Positions 47,047 to 56,066 of a stretch of DNA of 64,000 bases are shown one piece after another. Numbering within the stretch: the first letter of the stretch is position 1; the number at the start of each line of letters is the position of its first letter. Location of the stretch: the NCBI GenBank assembly GCA_002282385.1, contig NCJG01000001.1, positions 310,001-374,000 on the forward strand, in the 5' to 3' direction. Position numbers and translations under genes: made by a program. The DNA comes from Sphingomonadales bacterium 39-57-19. Lineage in GTDB: Bacteria; Pseudomonadota; Alphaproteobacteria; Sphingomonadales; Sphingomonadaceae. Below the pieces are notes generated by a model that saw only the letters and a program-made list of their open reading frames with translations, was not told where the DNA came from and searched no databases.

Positions 47047-48246
47047 ATGAGTATCACAGAAGAGATTATCAGGGTCGCAGCACGCGGCGACGGCGTAACC
47101 GCAAATGGACGCTATGTGGCGCACGCAGCCCCGGGCGACATCGTCGACCCCGCAGGCGGTTTGATCCACGGACCGCATCACGCAACGCCGCCGTGCCAGC
47201 ACTTCCCATTATGCGGGGGATGCCAGTTGCAGCATCTCGACGAGGACAGCCTGCGCTTGTTTGTTGCCGAGCGCGTCACGCATGCACTGGCGACGCAGCA
47301 GGTAGACATCGGCGAGGTCATGCCCGTTCATTTGTCTCCACCCGCCACACGCCGGCGCATTGCGGTGCGTTCGGCATGGGCAGGGAAACAGTTCCAACTG
47401 GGCTTCAGCACCGAAAAAAGTCACCGGATCATAGACTTAAGGCAATGTGACGTCGTGGTGCCGGAGCTATTCGCGCTGCTTAAGCCATTGCGCAGCTTGC
47501 TTGAGCCGCGGCTTAACCGCGCACGTCAGGTTCAGATCAAATTGGCGATGGTCGATCAAGGCGTGGACGTGTTGATTGAAAACTGGATCGCGAACGATCT
47601 CGATACGCATGAGACCTTGTCTGAATTTGCGAAAACCTATGGCCTTGCCCGCCTGTCGTTGGATGAAGGCTACGGGCCCGTTCCATTTTATGAGCCAGAG
47701 CCTGTTACAGTCACCCTTGGCGGTGTTGCTGTGGGGTACCAGCCTTATGGTTTCTTGCAGGCAACGCTGGATGGCGAGGCGGCACTGGTGCAGGCCGTAA
47801 ATGACATTATCGGCGAAGACACGATTGTCGCGGATTTGTTTGCGGGTTCAGGGACATTTGCGCTGTCGATGGGCACTGGGCGTAAGATTTATGCGGGTGA
47901 GGCTGATCTTCAGGCTAGTCTGGCGCTCAAGGCCGCCGCGGGCCGTTCGGGCCGCACTATATTTGCAGAGCACCGTGACCTGTTCCGTCGGCCGCTATCG
48001 CCTGAGGAACTGAACCGGTTCCAGACCGTCGTCCTTGATCCGCCGCGCGCCGGCGCAAAGGAGCAGGTGGCAAATCTTGCCGCTTCCACGGTTCCGTCGA
48101 TTGCTTATGTCAGCTGCAATCCTGCGAGCTTTGCGCGGGATGCAAAAACATTGGTGGCCGCTGGATACAGGTTGCAGCGGATTTGGCCTGTTGGCCAATT
48201 CCGCTGGTCAACCCATATCGAGCTGGTTGGGCATTTCAGCCGTTAG
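47047..48246 (+). CDS. Class I SAM-dependent RNA (uracil-C5) methyltransferase, RlmD/TrmA-like
   Basis: 399 residues. An Fe-S Cys cluster in PPCQHFPLCGGCQLQHL (plus RQCDVV) and the methyltransferase core: YQPYGFLQ, ADLFAGSGTFALSMG (SAM motif I), VLDPPRAGAKEQV and catalytic Cys in YVSCNPASFARD place it in the m5U family with RlmC/RlmD/TrmA. The N-terminal TRAM domain is short (MSITEEIIRVAARGDGVT...). The target RNA position cannot be read from sequence. Its stop overlaps the convergent MAPEG gene by 4 bp. Confidence 0.92.
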   Translation: MSITEEIIRVAARGDGVTANGRYVAHAAPGDIVDPAGGLIHGPHHATPPCQHFPLCGGCQLQHLDEDSLRLFVAERVTHALATQQVDIGEVMPVHLSPPATRRRIAVRSAWAGKQFQLGFSTEKSHRIIDLRQCDVVVPELFALLKPLRSLLEPRLNRARQVQIKLAMVDQGVDVLIENWIANDLDTHETLSEFAKTYGLARLSLDEGYGPVPFYEPEPVTVTLGGVAVGYQPYGFLQATLDGEAALVQAVNDIIGEDTIVADLFAGSGTFALSMGTGRKIYAGEADLQASLALKAAAGRSGRTIFAEHRDLFRRPLSPEELNRFQTVVLDPPRAGAKEQVANLAASTVPSIAYVSCNPASFARDAKTLVAAGYRLQRIWPVGQFRWSTHIELVGHFSR

Positions 48247-48686
48247 TGCAGAAGCACCGCCATTACGGCATGTGCGACGAGCATCATGAGTGCCACTGAC
48301 GACAGTGCAAACAGTCCAAACCGAATGAGAACGCGGTTCGACAAAATTTGTACCAAGCTATGTGCCACACGAAGGCCGACATATACCCAAGCGATTGTTG
48401 CGTTTAGATTGTCGCCCTGACCAACCATGGCAAGTGTCAAACATACCGCATAAAACACCGTAGGTGCTTCGTGCAGGTGATTGTAATTGTCTGCAACCCA
48501 TGAGGCTTTTTCTTCGCCTTTGGCAGCCAGCGCATCGCGCAACGCGCCGGCGGAAGAACCAACAATCTTCGACCCGTCAATCCCTGCGCGGTTCATGGCG
48601 GGTATGCGCGTGGCATACATCCATATCCAGATAATCATCGTCCATGCCGCAAGCGCGACGACTGGTCCTAAAATTGCACTATTCAT
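48243..48686 (-). CDS. MAPEG family membrane protein (copy 1)
   Basis: 147 residues with four membrane helices and the MAPEG family pattern: RIPAM after helix 1, a polar loop, then DNYNHLHEAPTVFYAVCLTLAM (the family E-x-P-x-x-F-Y motif) and LRVAHSLVQ. Eukaryotic members handle eicosanoids and glutathione; bacterial roles are mostly unknown. It lies 13 bp downstream of a paralogue. I chose ATG MNSAILGP. Confidence 0.85.
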   Translation of the reverse strand: MNSAILGPVVALAAWTMIIWIWMYATRIPAMNRAGIDGSKIVGSSAGALRDALAAKGEEKASWVADNYNHLHEAPTVFYAVCLTLAMVGQGDNLNATIAWVYVGLRVAHSLVQILSNRVLIRFGLFALSSVALMMLVAHAVMAVLLH

Positions 48687-48699
48687 ATTAACTCTCCCC

Positions 48700-49128
48700 T
48701 TAAATTGTCGCAAGAACGGCCTGAACGGCCAAAACCGTCAGGCACAATGATGACAACACAAACAAAACAAAACGGACGCTGACGATATTGACCGTCGATT
48801 GCCAGACACTGTGGATCACCCGCAAAATCGCGTAACCCCACGCCAGATACACAGACATCTCACTTGCGCCGCCCGAAACCGCCAAGATTAGAACCGCGGC
48901 ATAAAATACCGTGGGCTGTTCCATAAGATGCGCATAATTGTGGGACTTCCAAGCCACGGGCGGCGGTAAATTGGGATCAATGTCTTGTCCACGCCCGCCG
49001 GGCGCAGCTTTGCCAAGATCCACACCGATTTTCGCCATCGCGGGAAGCCGCGCCGCCATGAGCCAATACATCATGAAAACGGACCACAGCACCAGTACCG
49101 CTGCAGGCGCCAAAATAGGCATATTCAT
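48700..49128 (-). CDS. MAPEG family membrane protein (copy 2)
   Basis: 142 residues, the same architecture as its neighbour: RLPAM after helix 1, SHNYAHLMEQPTVFYAAVLILAV and LRVIHSVWQ. The pair is probably an old tandem duplication, similar mainly around these motifs. The ATG (MNMPILAP) lies 8 nt after GGGGAGGG, which is also the 3' arm of the terminator hairpin just upstream. Confidence 0.85.
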   Translation of the reverse strand: MNMPILAPAAVLVLWSVFMMYWLMAARLPAMAKIGVDLGKAAPGGRGQDIDPNLPPPVAWKSHNYAHLMEQPTVFYAAVLILAVSGGASEMSVYLAWGYAILRVIHSVWQSTVNIVSVRFVLFVLSSLCLTVLAVQAVLATI

Positions 49129-49131
49129 ATC

Positions 49132-49162
49132 AAAAACCCTCCCCGTCGTGAGATGGGGAGGG
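49132..49162 (-). terminator. Intrinsic terminator after ornithine decarboxylase, overlapping the MAPEG ribosome-binding site
   Basis: On the minus strand CCCTCCCC (49162-49155) and GGGGAGGG (49144-49137) form a perfect 8-bp stem with a 10-nt loop, followed by TTTTTG. It terminates the polyamine transcript. The 3' arm is the only Shine-Dalgarno-like sequence before MAPEG copy 2. Confidence 0.75.
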
Positions 49163-49194
49163 TGATGCACCTGTCAACAATTGTCAATTGTATC

Positions 49195-50400
49195 TTATTG
49201 CGCGGACCGCTTGCCGATCTTCACGACGTTGTTCGCGTCATTGGCGGGCAACTCGGCATAAAGACTCGCCATGGGTTCATCTTCGACCGGAACCGTGTCG
49301 GTCTCGCCAAAGCCGTTGAATTCTGTCCGCATCGCGCAGCCATATGCGCCCAGCATGCCGACTTCGATATAGTCACCGGCTTGCACATCATCGGGAAGGA
49401 TGAATGGCCCCGCCATATGGTCCATATCGTCGCAGGTGGGCCCGTAGAAACTGAATTCAGCCATCTGGGTACCAATTGAGGTGTCCGACCGCTGAAGCGC
49501 CACAGGGAAGCGCCAGCCGATGTGCGCTGCATCAAACAATGATCCATACGCACCGTCGTTGATGAACAGCTCTTGCCCACGGCGTTTTTCGACCTTCACT
49601 AGCAGCGATGCATATTCGGCGCACAATGCGCGGCCCGGCTCACACCAAAGTTCTGCGGAGTAGCTGATGGGAAGATCTTCGAAGCAATTGTGGATGACTT
49701 CAAAATAGCCTTCCAACGCGGGTGGTTCCATGCCGGGATAGACCGATGGGAAACCGCCGCCAACGTCGACAATATCAACCGTAACAGACGCTTCAACGAT
49801 GGCGGCACGCACATGCTCCATTGCCTCGGCATAAGCAGCCGGCGTCATGGCCTGACTTCCAACGTGGAAGCAAATGCCCAAGCTGTCGGCGACCTGACGT
49901 GTCGCGACGAGCAGATATGCTACTTCGGACGGATCTGCGCCGAACTTTGATGCAAGGCTGAGCTTCGCATGCTCTGATGACACGCGAATACGCACGCACA
50001 GTTCTAGGTCGGTCGCGCCATCGGTGGCACGCACAATCTTTTCCAATTCCTCATGGCTGTCGAGGCTGAATGTGCGGACTCCATGGTTGTGGTAAGCTTG
50101 CGCAATCGCGCGTTCGCTTTTCACAGGATGCATGAAGCACAGCTTCGCATCGGGCAGGAATTTGCTCACCAAACGCACTTCGCCGAGCGAAGCGACGTCA
50201 TAATGCGTGATGCCCGCGTCCCACAAAGTCTCAAGCAATGCAGGCGAAGGATTGGCCTTTACCGCGTACAGCGACTTACCCTGAAACTTCTCAACGAAGA
50301 AACGGGCGGCGCGCGAAGCGGCATGCGGGCGAAGGAGCGTGATAGGTTCGTCAGGGCGCTGGGCGCGGACTACAGCTAGAGCGTCAAGATACTCGTGCAA
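49195..50400 (-). CDS. speF: Ornithine decarboxylase (type III PLP fold)
   Basis: Makes putrescine from ornithine. 401 residues of the alanine-racemase-like fold IV. PLP Lys48 in LYAVKANPSPALL; FHVGSQ; VDVGGGFPSVYPGM; ELWCEPGRALCAEYAS (PLP phosphate); active-site Cys in FYGPTCDDMD. Some members also accept lysine. The frame has no ATG at its start; TTG at 50400 is the most likely initiator, 9 nt after GGGGG. A structured leader lies upstream, and a terminator follows. Confidence 0.93.
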   Translation of the reverse strand: MHEYLDALAVVRAQRPDEPITLLRPHAASRAARFFVEKFQGKSLYAVKANPSPALLETLWDAGITHYDVASLGEVRLVSKFLPDAKLCFMHPVKSERAIAQAYHNHGVRTFSLDSHEELEKIVRATDGATDLELCVRIRVSSEHAKLSLASKFGADPSEVAYLLVATRQVADSLGICFHVGSQAMTPAAYAEAMEHVRAAIVEASVTVDIVDVGGGFPSVYPGMEPPALEGYFEVIHNCFEDLPISYSAELWCEPGRALCAEYASLLVKVEKRRGQELFINDGAYGSLFDAAHIGWRFPVALQRSDTSIGTQMAEFSFYGPTCDDMDHMAGPFILPDDVQAGDYIEVGMLGAYGCAMRTEFNGFGETDTVPVEDEPMASLYAELPANDANNVVKIGKRSAQ

Positions 50401-50520
50401 CTCAAGGGACCCCCAAAAAAAATAACGTGAAACAACAAGGCTGCCTTGCGGTTATTGGAAGTCCCCCTGGGGCAGCGGAGGCGTCCCTTATGAAAAGCAG
50501 GGGGGTATGTAAAGTGATTC
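50401..50520 (-). promoter_or_regulatory. Structured 5' leader of ornithine decarboxylase (speF-motif candidate)
   Basis: Complementary elements flank the leader. On the plus strand AAGGGAC (50404-50410), next to the start codon, complements GTCCCTT (50483-50489). CCCCC (50410-50414, the complement of the GGGGG ribosome-site candidate) is matched by GGGGGG at 50500-50505. Local hairpins CAAGG-CTG-CCTTG (50436-50448) and CCCC-CT-GGGG (50464-50472) lie between. A speF leader RNA upstream of ornithine decarboxylase is known in Alphaproteobacteria; I could not align this to it. Confidence 0.45.
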
Positions 50521-50529
50521 GTTGCGTTT

Positions 50530-51684
50530 TTAGCTGAGCCGGTCCCTAAACTCGGTCCAGTCGAATGCGCGTACACATTCCAACGCGTCTGTGTCGCTGT
50601 TCCAAAGCCAGATGGACGGAAGCGGAACCCCGTTGAAGGTGTTCGTCTTCACCATCGAATAATGCGCCTGATCAAGGAATGCAAAGCGCGCTCCGGCCTC
50701 TGCAGTGACCGGAAGACGATAATCGCCGATGATATCGCCAGCCAAGCAGCTTGGGCCACCCAGACGCACCGCAGGGCCGCCCTGAAGCTCGCCAAGCATC
50801 GCGGGGCGATAAGGTGCCTCAATGACGTCAGGCATATGGCAGGTCGCGCTGATATCGGTGATGCCGACGGGCAATCCATTTTCAAACACATCCAGCAGTT
50901 CGCCAATCAATATGCCGGTATCAAGCGCAATCGCTTCGCCGGGTTCAAGATAGACGTCGAGGCCGGTTTCAGCGCGGACTTGCTGAATGAACGCTACAAG
51001 GTCATCGCGCTGATAATCCGCGCGGGTGATATGATGTCCGCCACCAAAGTTCAACCAACGCAACTGACCAAAATAGGGCGCTATCTGTGGCTTCAGCGCT
51101 TCCCATGTGCGCTTAAGCGGTTCAAAATCCTGCTCACACAAGGTGTGGAAATGCAGACCGGACACGCCCTCCAAATGTTCTGGCCTCAGCTGGCTTATAG
51201 GGAAGCCAAGGCGTGAGCCGGGCGAGCAGGGGTCATATTTCGCAACTTCGCCCTCGGCATGTTCGGGGTTGAGCCGAAGCCCGACATCCACGCTGTCATT
51301 CAGGAAAGCTGCAAAACGTTTGTGCTGGTGCGGGCTATTGAAAATGACATAATCAGAAATCTCTACGATTTCGGCCATGTCGGCTTCTTTATAGCCAGCG
51401 CAATAGGTTGCGATCTCGCCTTTGTAATAATCCCGGGCAAGGCGCGATTCCCACAGACCGGAGCTGCACACGCCATCGAGATATTCGCCGATGATGGGCG
51501 CTACTTTCCACATGGAAAACGCCTTCATCGCGCACAGAATTTTGGCACCCGACCGTGCTTTTACATCCGCCAGAATAGCAAGGTTCTGCCGCAGCGCCGC
51601 TTCATCGACGACAAATGCCGGCGAAGGAACGCGATACAGGTCAAAATGCGCAAATGCGCCAGGATCGCCGGCCTTGGTTTCCAT
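50530..51684 (-). CDS. nspC: Carboxynorspermidine/carboxyspermidine decarboxylase
   Basis: PLP enzyme (fold III) making spermidine (or norspermidine) from the carboxy-intermediate. 384 residues. PLP Lys54 in ILCAMKAFSMWKVAPII; SSGLWESRLARDYY; LNFGGGHHITRADY; EPGEAIALDTGIL; CHMPDVIEAPYRP; SCLAGDIIGDY. The ATG overlaps the upstream stop as TAATG, coupling it to the dehydrogenase. Longer in-frame starts lie inside that gene and are unlikely. Confidence 0.95.
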   Translation of the reverse strand: METKAGDPGAFAHFDLYRVPSPAFVVDEAALRQNLAILADVKARSGAKILCAMKAFSMWKVAPIIGEYLDGVCSSGLWESRLARDYYKGEIATYCAGYKEADMAEIVEISDYVIFNSPHQHKRFAAFLNDSVDVGLRLNPEHAEGEVAKYDPCSPGSRLGFPISQLRPEHLEGVSGLHFHTLCEQDFEPLKRTWEALKPQIAPYFGQLRWLNFGGGHHITRADYQRDDLVAFIQQVRAETGLDVYLEPGEAIALDTGILIGELLDVFENGLPVGITDISATCHMPDVIEAPYRPAMLGELQGGPAVRLGGPSCLAGDIIGDYRLPVTAEAGARFAFLDQAHYSMVKTNTFNGVPLPSIWLWNSDTDALECVRAFDWTEFRDRLS

Positions 51685-52892
51685 TAGAACGTCAAAGGTC
51701 CGTCCAGTTCCTTCACCTGCCAAGGCAGACCATGCGCGTTGAGCATGTCCATGAAGGGATCGGGATCGAACTGTTCCATGTTCCAAACGCCTGCACCGGA
51801 CCATTTGCCCGTAAGCAGCATGGCAGCACCGATCATTGCGGGTACGCCAGTGGTATAGCTTACCGCCTGATTGCCCGTTTCGGCATAGGCATCTTCATGG
51901 TCGCAGATATTGTAGATGTAGAGCGTCTTTTCCTTGCCATCCTTGCCAAGGCCCGTCGCGATGCAGCCAATGTTGGTCTTGCCCTTGGTCGTTGGGCCAA
52001 GCGAAGCGGGCTCGGGCAGAACGGCTTTTAGGAACTGCAGCGGAATGATTTCCTTGCCTTCATACATGACAGGATCAATCCGGGTCATGCCAACCGCCTG
52101 AAGGACGTTCAGGTGGGTGATGTACGCATCGCCAAAGGTCATCCAGAAACGGATGCGCTTGATTTCGGGCAGATGGGTTTTGAGGCTTTCGATTTCCTCA
52201 TGGTACATCAGATACATGTTCTTTGGACCAACCGCTTCAAAGTCAAAGCTTTGCTTCACCGACATTGCTGGGGTTTCGACCCAGTCGCCATTTTCCCAAT
52301 GGCGCGCGACGGCGGTGACTTCACGGATGTTAATTTCCGGATTGAAGTTGGTGGCAAAGGCCTGACCATGGTCGCCGCCATTGCAATCGAGGATATCGAG
52401 TGTGTCGATGCGGTCGAAATGATGCTTTTTCAAATAGGTCGTGAATACCGATGTCACGCCGGGGTCAAAGCCTGAACCCAATAAAGCGGCGAGGCCCGCA
52501 TCCTTGAAACGATCCTGATATGCCCACTGCCAATGATATTCGAACTTCGCGACATCCAGCGGTTCATAGTTCGCAGTGTCCATATAATGCACGCCCGCGG
52601 CAAGGCAGGCGTCCATGATGTTGAGGTCTTGGTAAGGCAGCGCGAGGTTGACGACGAGGCTTGGCTTAATCTGGTTCAGCAACGCGGTTGTCGCAGCAAC
52701 ATCATCCGCATCAAGGCCATAAGTGTCGATAACGACGCCCGTGCGTTCCTTGACCGAAACGGCAATGGCATCGCATTTCGACTTTGTCCGGCTTGCGAGG
52801 CTGATATGGCTGAAGATGTCCTGATTCATGGCCATTTTGTGGACAGCAACCGATCCAACGCCGCCTGCGCCAATTACCAATACCTTGCTCAT
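51684..52892 (-). CDS. Saccharopine dehydrogenase-like carboxynorspermidine/carboxyspermidine synthase
   Basis: Condenses L-aspartate semialdehyde with a diamine (putrescine here) using NAD(P)H. 402 residues. Rossmann start KVLVIGAGGVGSVAVHKMA, LALPYQDLNIMDACLAAGVHYMDTANYEP, GSGFDPGVTSVFTTYL and DILDCNGGDHGQAFATNFNPEINIREV as in the LYS9-like polyamine branch. Directly coupled to nspC and near the ornithine decarboxylase, which favours the polyamine role over lysine metabolism. Confidence 0.93.
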   Translation of the reverse strand: MSKVLVIGAGGVGSVAVHKMAMNQDIFSHISLASRTKSKCDAIAVSVKERTGVVIDTYGLDADDVAATTALLNQIKPSLVVNLALPYQDLNIMDACLAAGVHYMDTANYEPLDVAKFEYHWQWAYQDRFKDAGLAALLGSGFDPGVTSVFTTYLKKHHFDRIDTLDILDCNGGDHGQAFATNFNPEINIREVTAVARHWENGDWVETPAMSVKQSFDFEAVGPKNMYLMYHEEIESLKTHLPEIKRIRFWMTFGDAYITHLNVLQAVGMTRIDPVMYEGKEIIPLQFLKAVLPEPASLGPTTKGKTNIGCIATGLGKDGKEKTLYIYNICDHEDAYAETGNQAVSYTTGVPAMIGAAMLLTGKWSGAGVWNMEQFDPDPFMDMLNAHGLPWQVKELDGPLTF

Positions 52893-52946
52893 ATGCTATT
52901 TCCACTTATCAGAGATTCGTTCAGCGCACGCATATAGGGGCCTTTT

Positions 52947-53933
52947 ATGACAGAACAAGAATTGGCTGTAGCCACCAAGACGCCAACGCACGAAGGGGTG
53001 CAGCGGGCGATGGTTAAGATAGCCGCTATTCTGCCAAAAACGCCCTTGCTGCCGCTTGAGGTGGATGGCGTAACGATTTGGTGCAAGGCCGAAATGCTGC
53101 AGCCCATCGGCGCGTTCAAGATTCGCGGCGCGTGGCACCGCCTCTCCGATTTGAACGAAGATGAGCGTGCGCGCGGCGTCGTTGGCGTATCGAGCGGCAA
53201 CCATGCGCAGGGCGTCGCTTGGGCGGCAAAGAAGCTTGGCATATCCGCAACCATCGTCATGCCCTCGAACGCCCCGCGTATGAAGCTTGAAGCGACAAAG
53301 GCGCTTGGCGCGCAAGTGGTGCTATATGACCGCGCAACGGAATCGCGTGAAGCAGTGGCCGCCGCGTTGATTGCACAGAGCAATGCGACGCTCGTGCACG
53401 CCTTTGGCGATCCGTGGGTTATCGAAGGGCAGGGCACCGCCGGTATTGAGATTGCCGAACAGCTGCAAAGCCTTGGCATCACAGGGCCAGATTTGATTGT
53501 TTCCTGTTGCGGTGGCGGCGGTCTTGCCTCGGGCCTTGCGCTTGCCTGTCCCGACGCGGACATCGCAATCGTCGAGCCCGAAGGCTGGGATGATATCATC
53601 CGTTCGCTTGAAGCAGGCGAGATTTTGCCTGTTAAAGACCTTTTGCACCCAACCTATTGCGATGCTTTACAGACACCGCAGACTTACCCAATAAACTTCG
53701 ACGTCCTAAGCAATCGCGTATCACAGGGTGTGTCGGTTACCACCGCTGAAGTGGCTGCAGCCATGCGAATGGTGTTTGAGAAACTCCACCTCGTGGTCGA
53801 ACCGGGCGGCGCAGTTGCGCTCGCGGCCGTGCTTGCCGGAAAGATAGAATTAAAGCCGGTAACCGCGGTTACGTTATCGGGCGGGAATGTAGACCGGGAA
53901 ACCTTCGTGCAGCTTTTGGCTCAAGCCGCCTGA
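52947..53933 (+). CDS. Threonine/serine dehydratase
   Basis: PLP (fold II) enzyme forming 2-oxobutanoate from threonine, or pyruvate from serine. 328 residues: PLP Lys58 in [12 protein letters not shown], substrate loop [12 protein letters not shown], Gly-rich phosphate loop [11 protein letters not shown] and VTLSGGNVD. It lacks the C-terminal ACT-like regulatory domain, so it is of the catabolic or short type (TdcB-like or serine racemase-like). It is divergent from the polyamine genes and overlaps hemA by 13 bp at its end (convergent). Confidence 0.92.
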   Translation: MTEQELAVATKTPTHEGVQRAMVKIAAILPKTPLLPLEVDGVTIWCKAEMLQPIGAFKIRGAWHRLSDLNEDERARGVVGVSSGNHAQGVAWAAKKLGISATIVMPSNAPRMKLEATKALGAQVVLYDRATESREAVAAALIAQSNATLVHAFGDPWVIEGQGTAGIEIAEQLQSLGITGPDLIVSCCGGGGLASGLALACPDADIAIVEPEGWDDIIRSLEAGEILPVKDLLHPTYCDALQTPQTYPINFDVLSNRVSQGVSVTTAEVAAAMRMVFEKLHLVVEPGGAVALAAVLAGKIELKPVTAVTLSGGNVDRETFVQLLAQAA

Positions 53934-55141
53934 GCCGCGCGGATATCCATCCGGCCCCAAATTTCAATCAATGCGCTCGTTAAATTGCGCATCATAGCCT
54001 CGGTGTGTTGAGGACCCGGCGTGAAACGCAACCGCTCCGTGCCGCGTGGCACAGTGGGGTAGTTGATCGGTTGAACATATACGCCATATTCCGCGAGCAA
54101 TATGTCGCTGACCTTCTTGGCCTTCACCGGATCACCGACCATCAATGGCACGATATGGGTATTGCTGACCATGACGGGTAAACCCGCATCCGCAAATAAC
54201 GTCTTTAGCATTGCGGCATTTGCATGCTGCGCTGTGCGCTCTTCGCTCGATGCCTTCAGGTGACGGACCGATGCCAATACGCCTGCCACAAGGACCGGTG
54301 AGAGCGATGTCGTGAAAATAAAGCCGGGTGCATAGGACCGAATGACGTCAATGATCTTTTGATCAGCGGCAATATAACCGCCCATCACGCCAAATGCCTT
54401 GCCCAGCGTGCCTTCAATGATCGTGACGCGGTCGGCGACTTCGTCCCGTTCGCTAATGCCGCCACCACGTGCGCCGTACATGCCAACGGCATGCACTTCG
54501 TCGCAATAGGTAAGCGCATTATATTTATCGGCCAAATCGCAAACGGCGGCGATGGGCGCAACGTCGCCGTCCATCGAGTACACGCTTTCAAAGGCGATTA
54601 GCTTCGGTGCCTCTGGATCATCGGCCGCGAGCAGCTCTTCCAAATGCGCCAGATCATTATGCCGCCAAACGCGCTTTTCGCAGCCCGCATTGCGAATACC
54701 GGCAATCATGGACGCGTGGTTTAATTCATCGGAATAGATGATGCATCCGGGCAAAACCTTAGCCAATGTCGACAGCGTCGCATCGTTGGAAACATAACCC
54801 GACGTGAACAGCAATGCGCCATCCTTGCCATGCAAATCGGCAAGTTCATGCTCTAGTTCAACATGATAATGCGTGTTGCCGCCAATGTTCCGCGTCCCGC
54901 CAGAGCCAGCGCCTACGTCATGCAACGCATCTTCCATAGCGGTGATGACCTTGGGGTGCTGCCCCATGCAGAGATAGTCATTTGAACACCACACGGTGAT
55001 GTCCTTGGGGCCGTTATGTCCGGCGAAGCAGCGCGCGTTGGGATAATTCCCCTTGTTCCGCAAAATATCGATAAACACACGGTAGCGGCCCTCGGCATGA
55101 AGACGGTCAATCGCTTTTTCGAAAACAGCATCGTAATTCAC
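53921..55141 (-). CDS. hemA: 5-aminolevulinate synthase
   Basis: First step of tetrapyrrole synthesis by the C4 (Shemin) route, glycine plus succinyl-CoA; diagnostic for Alphaproteobacteria. 406 residues. [70 protein letters not shown] Lys in [15 protein letters not shown]; and [16 protein letters not shown] chose the GTG giving [15 protein letters not shown]; 13 in-frame codons upstream show no similarity. Confidence 0.96.
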   Translation of the reverse strand: MNYDAVFEKAIDRLHAEGRYRVFIDILRNKGNYPNARCFAGHNGPKDITVWCSNDYLCMGQHPKVITAMEDALHDVGAGSGGTRNIGGNTHYHVELEHELADLHGKDGALLFTSGYVSNDATLSTLAKVLPGCIIYSDELNHASMIAGIRNAGCEKRVWRHNDLAHLEELLAADDPEAPKLIAFESVYSMDGDVAPIAAVCDLADKYNALTYCDEVHAVGMYGARGGGISERDEVADRVTIIEGTLGKAFGVMGGYIAADQKIIDVIRSYAPGFIFTTSLSPVLVAGVLASVRHLKASSEERTAQHANAAMLKTLFADAGLPVMVSNTHIVPLMVGDPVKAKKVSDILLAEYGVYVQPINYPTVPRGTERLRFTPGPQHTEAMMRNLTSALIEIWGRMDIRAAQAA

Positions 55142-55458
55142 GGATACTAACCCCGGGTTTAAGCCGCTGCTGCGGCACATCGTCGCCCATTAGTCCCCGG
55201 AAATAGAAAAATCCAGCGCGAACGACTTGCAACAAGCGGTATAATGGACGCTTCTATGCGATATTTTCGCTTAGAGTGATTTGATTTGCGACAAACCAAA
55301 ACGCGATAGAGCGGGACAGTTATACCTTCTATGTTGGTGTCAGGCCAAAGCTGGTCACGCGTCAGGTGGCTAATGCGCCACGCTGGCTGACACGTCGGTG
55401 GCCTTGAGCAGGCGGAACAAAACAGTTACGTCATACAGATATTTAGAGGATTCGACCA
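55142..55458. other. Divergent intergenic region between hemA and plsY
   Basis: 317 bp with no gene. It must carry the hemA promoter and probably that of plsY. TATAAT occurs at 55240-55245 (plus strand) but without a -35 at the right distance. An imperfect inverted repeat fills 55342-55404 (listed separately). Nothing else recognised. Confidence 0.5.
55342..55404. repeat. Imperfect inverted repeat upstream of plsY
   Basis: AGGCCA (55342-55347) with TGGCCT (55399-55404) closes the structure. Inside, GTCAG-GTGGC (55361-55370) pairs with GCCAC (55377-55381) and CTGAC (55387-55391) around a 5-nt bulge, with a 6-nt loop. There is no T-run. It could be a folded leader RNA, an operator or a remnant of a repeat family. 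Confidence 0.45.
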
Positions 55459-56058
55459 ATGGATGATATTGGGTTCAACATGATTGCGGGTCTTCTGCTT
55501 GGATATCTGCTCGGTTCAATTCCGTTTGGGCTGTTGCTGACCAAGGCATCGGGCGGCGGCGATATCCGGAACATCGGATCGGGCAATATCGGCGCGACCA
55601 ATGTGTTGCGGACCGGACGCAAGGGGCTTGCCGCACTGACGTTGTTGCTCGACCTGCTAAAGGGTTTCTTCGCAGTCTTTATCGCCACGCATTATCTGCC
55701 GGGTGGTGCCGCATTTGCCGCAGCAGGCGCGTTCTTTGGCCATTTGTACCCCGTGTGGCTGGGTTTCAAAGGCGGGAAGGGTGTCGCGACCTATGCCGGC
55801 ATCATGTTCGGTCTATTTTGGCAAGGCGGCGTTGTCTATGCCATCGCCTGGATCGGTGCGCTTCTGATTTTCAGGATATCCTCACTCGCTGGACTGCTGG
55901 CCGCTTTGTGCGCGCCGATAGCCGCGGCTTATTTCGGCCGATATGATTTGGTCGCCCTTTTGGTTGCATGCACGTTGATCGTGTTTTGGAAACATCGGAC
56001 GAATATCGAAAGCCTGTTGGACGGCACCGAACCGCGTATCGGCAAAAGCAAAAGCTGA
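55459..56058 (+). CDS. plsY: Glycerol-3-phosphate acyltransferase PlsY
   Basis: Transfers acyl groups from acyl-phosphate to glycerol 3-phosphate, the first step of phospholipid synthesis. 199 residues, about five membrane helices. All three family motifs are visible: GSIPFGLLLTK, the GSGNIGATNVLRTGRK phosphate loop and GFKGGKGVATYAG. It has a GAGGA-like ribosome-binding site and is followed 8 bp later by dprA. Confidence 0.96.
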   Translation: MDDIGFNMIAGLLLGYLLGSIPFGLLLTKASGGGDIRNIGSGNIGATNVLRTGRKGLAALTLLLDLLKGFFAVFIATHYLPGGAAFAAAGAFFGHLYPVWLGFKGGKGVATYAGIMFGLFWQGGVVYAIAWIGALLIFRISSLAGLLAALCAPIAAAYFGRYDLVALLVACTLIVFWKHRTNIESLLDGTEPRIGKSKS

Positions 56059-56066
56059 CCGCGGCA

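Noticed and set aside
55240..55245. TATAAT as a plsY promoter
   Set aside because: No acceptable -35 at 15-19 bp upstream; the nearest TTGCAA is only 7 bp away.
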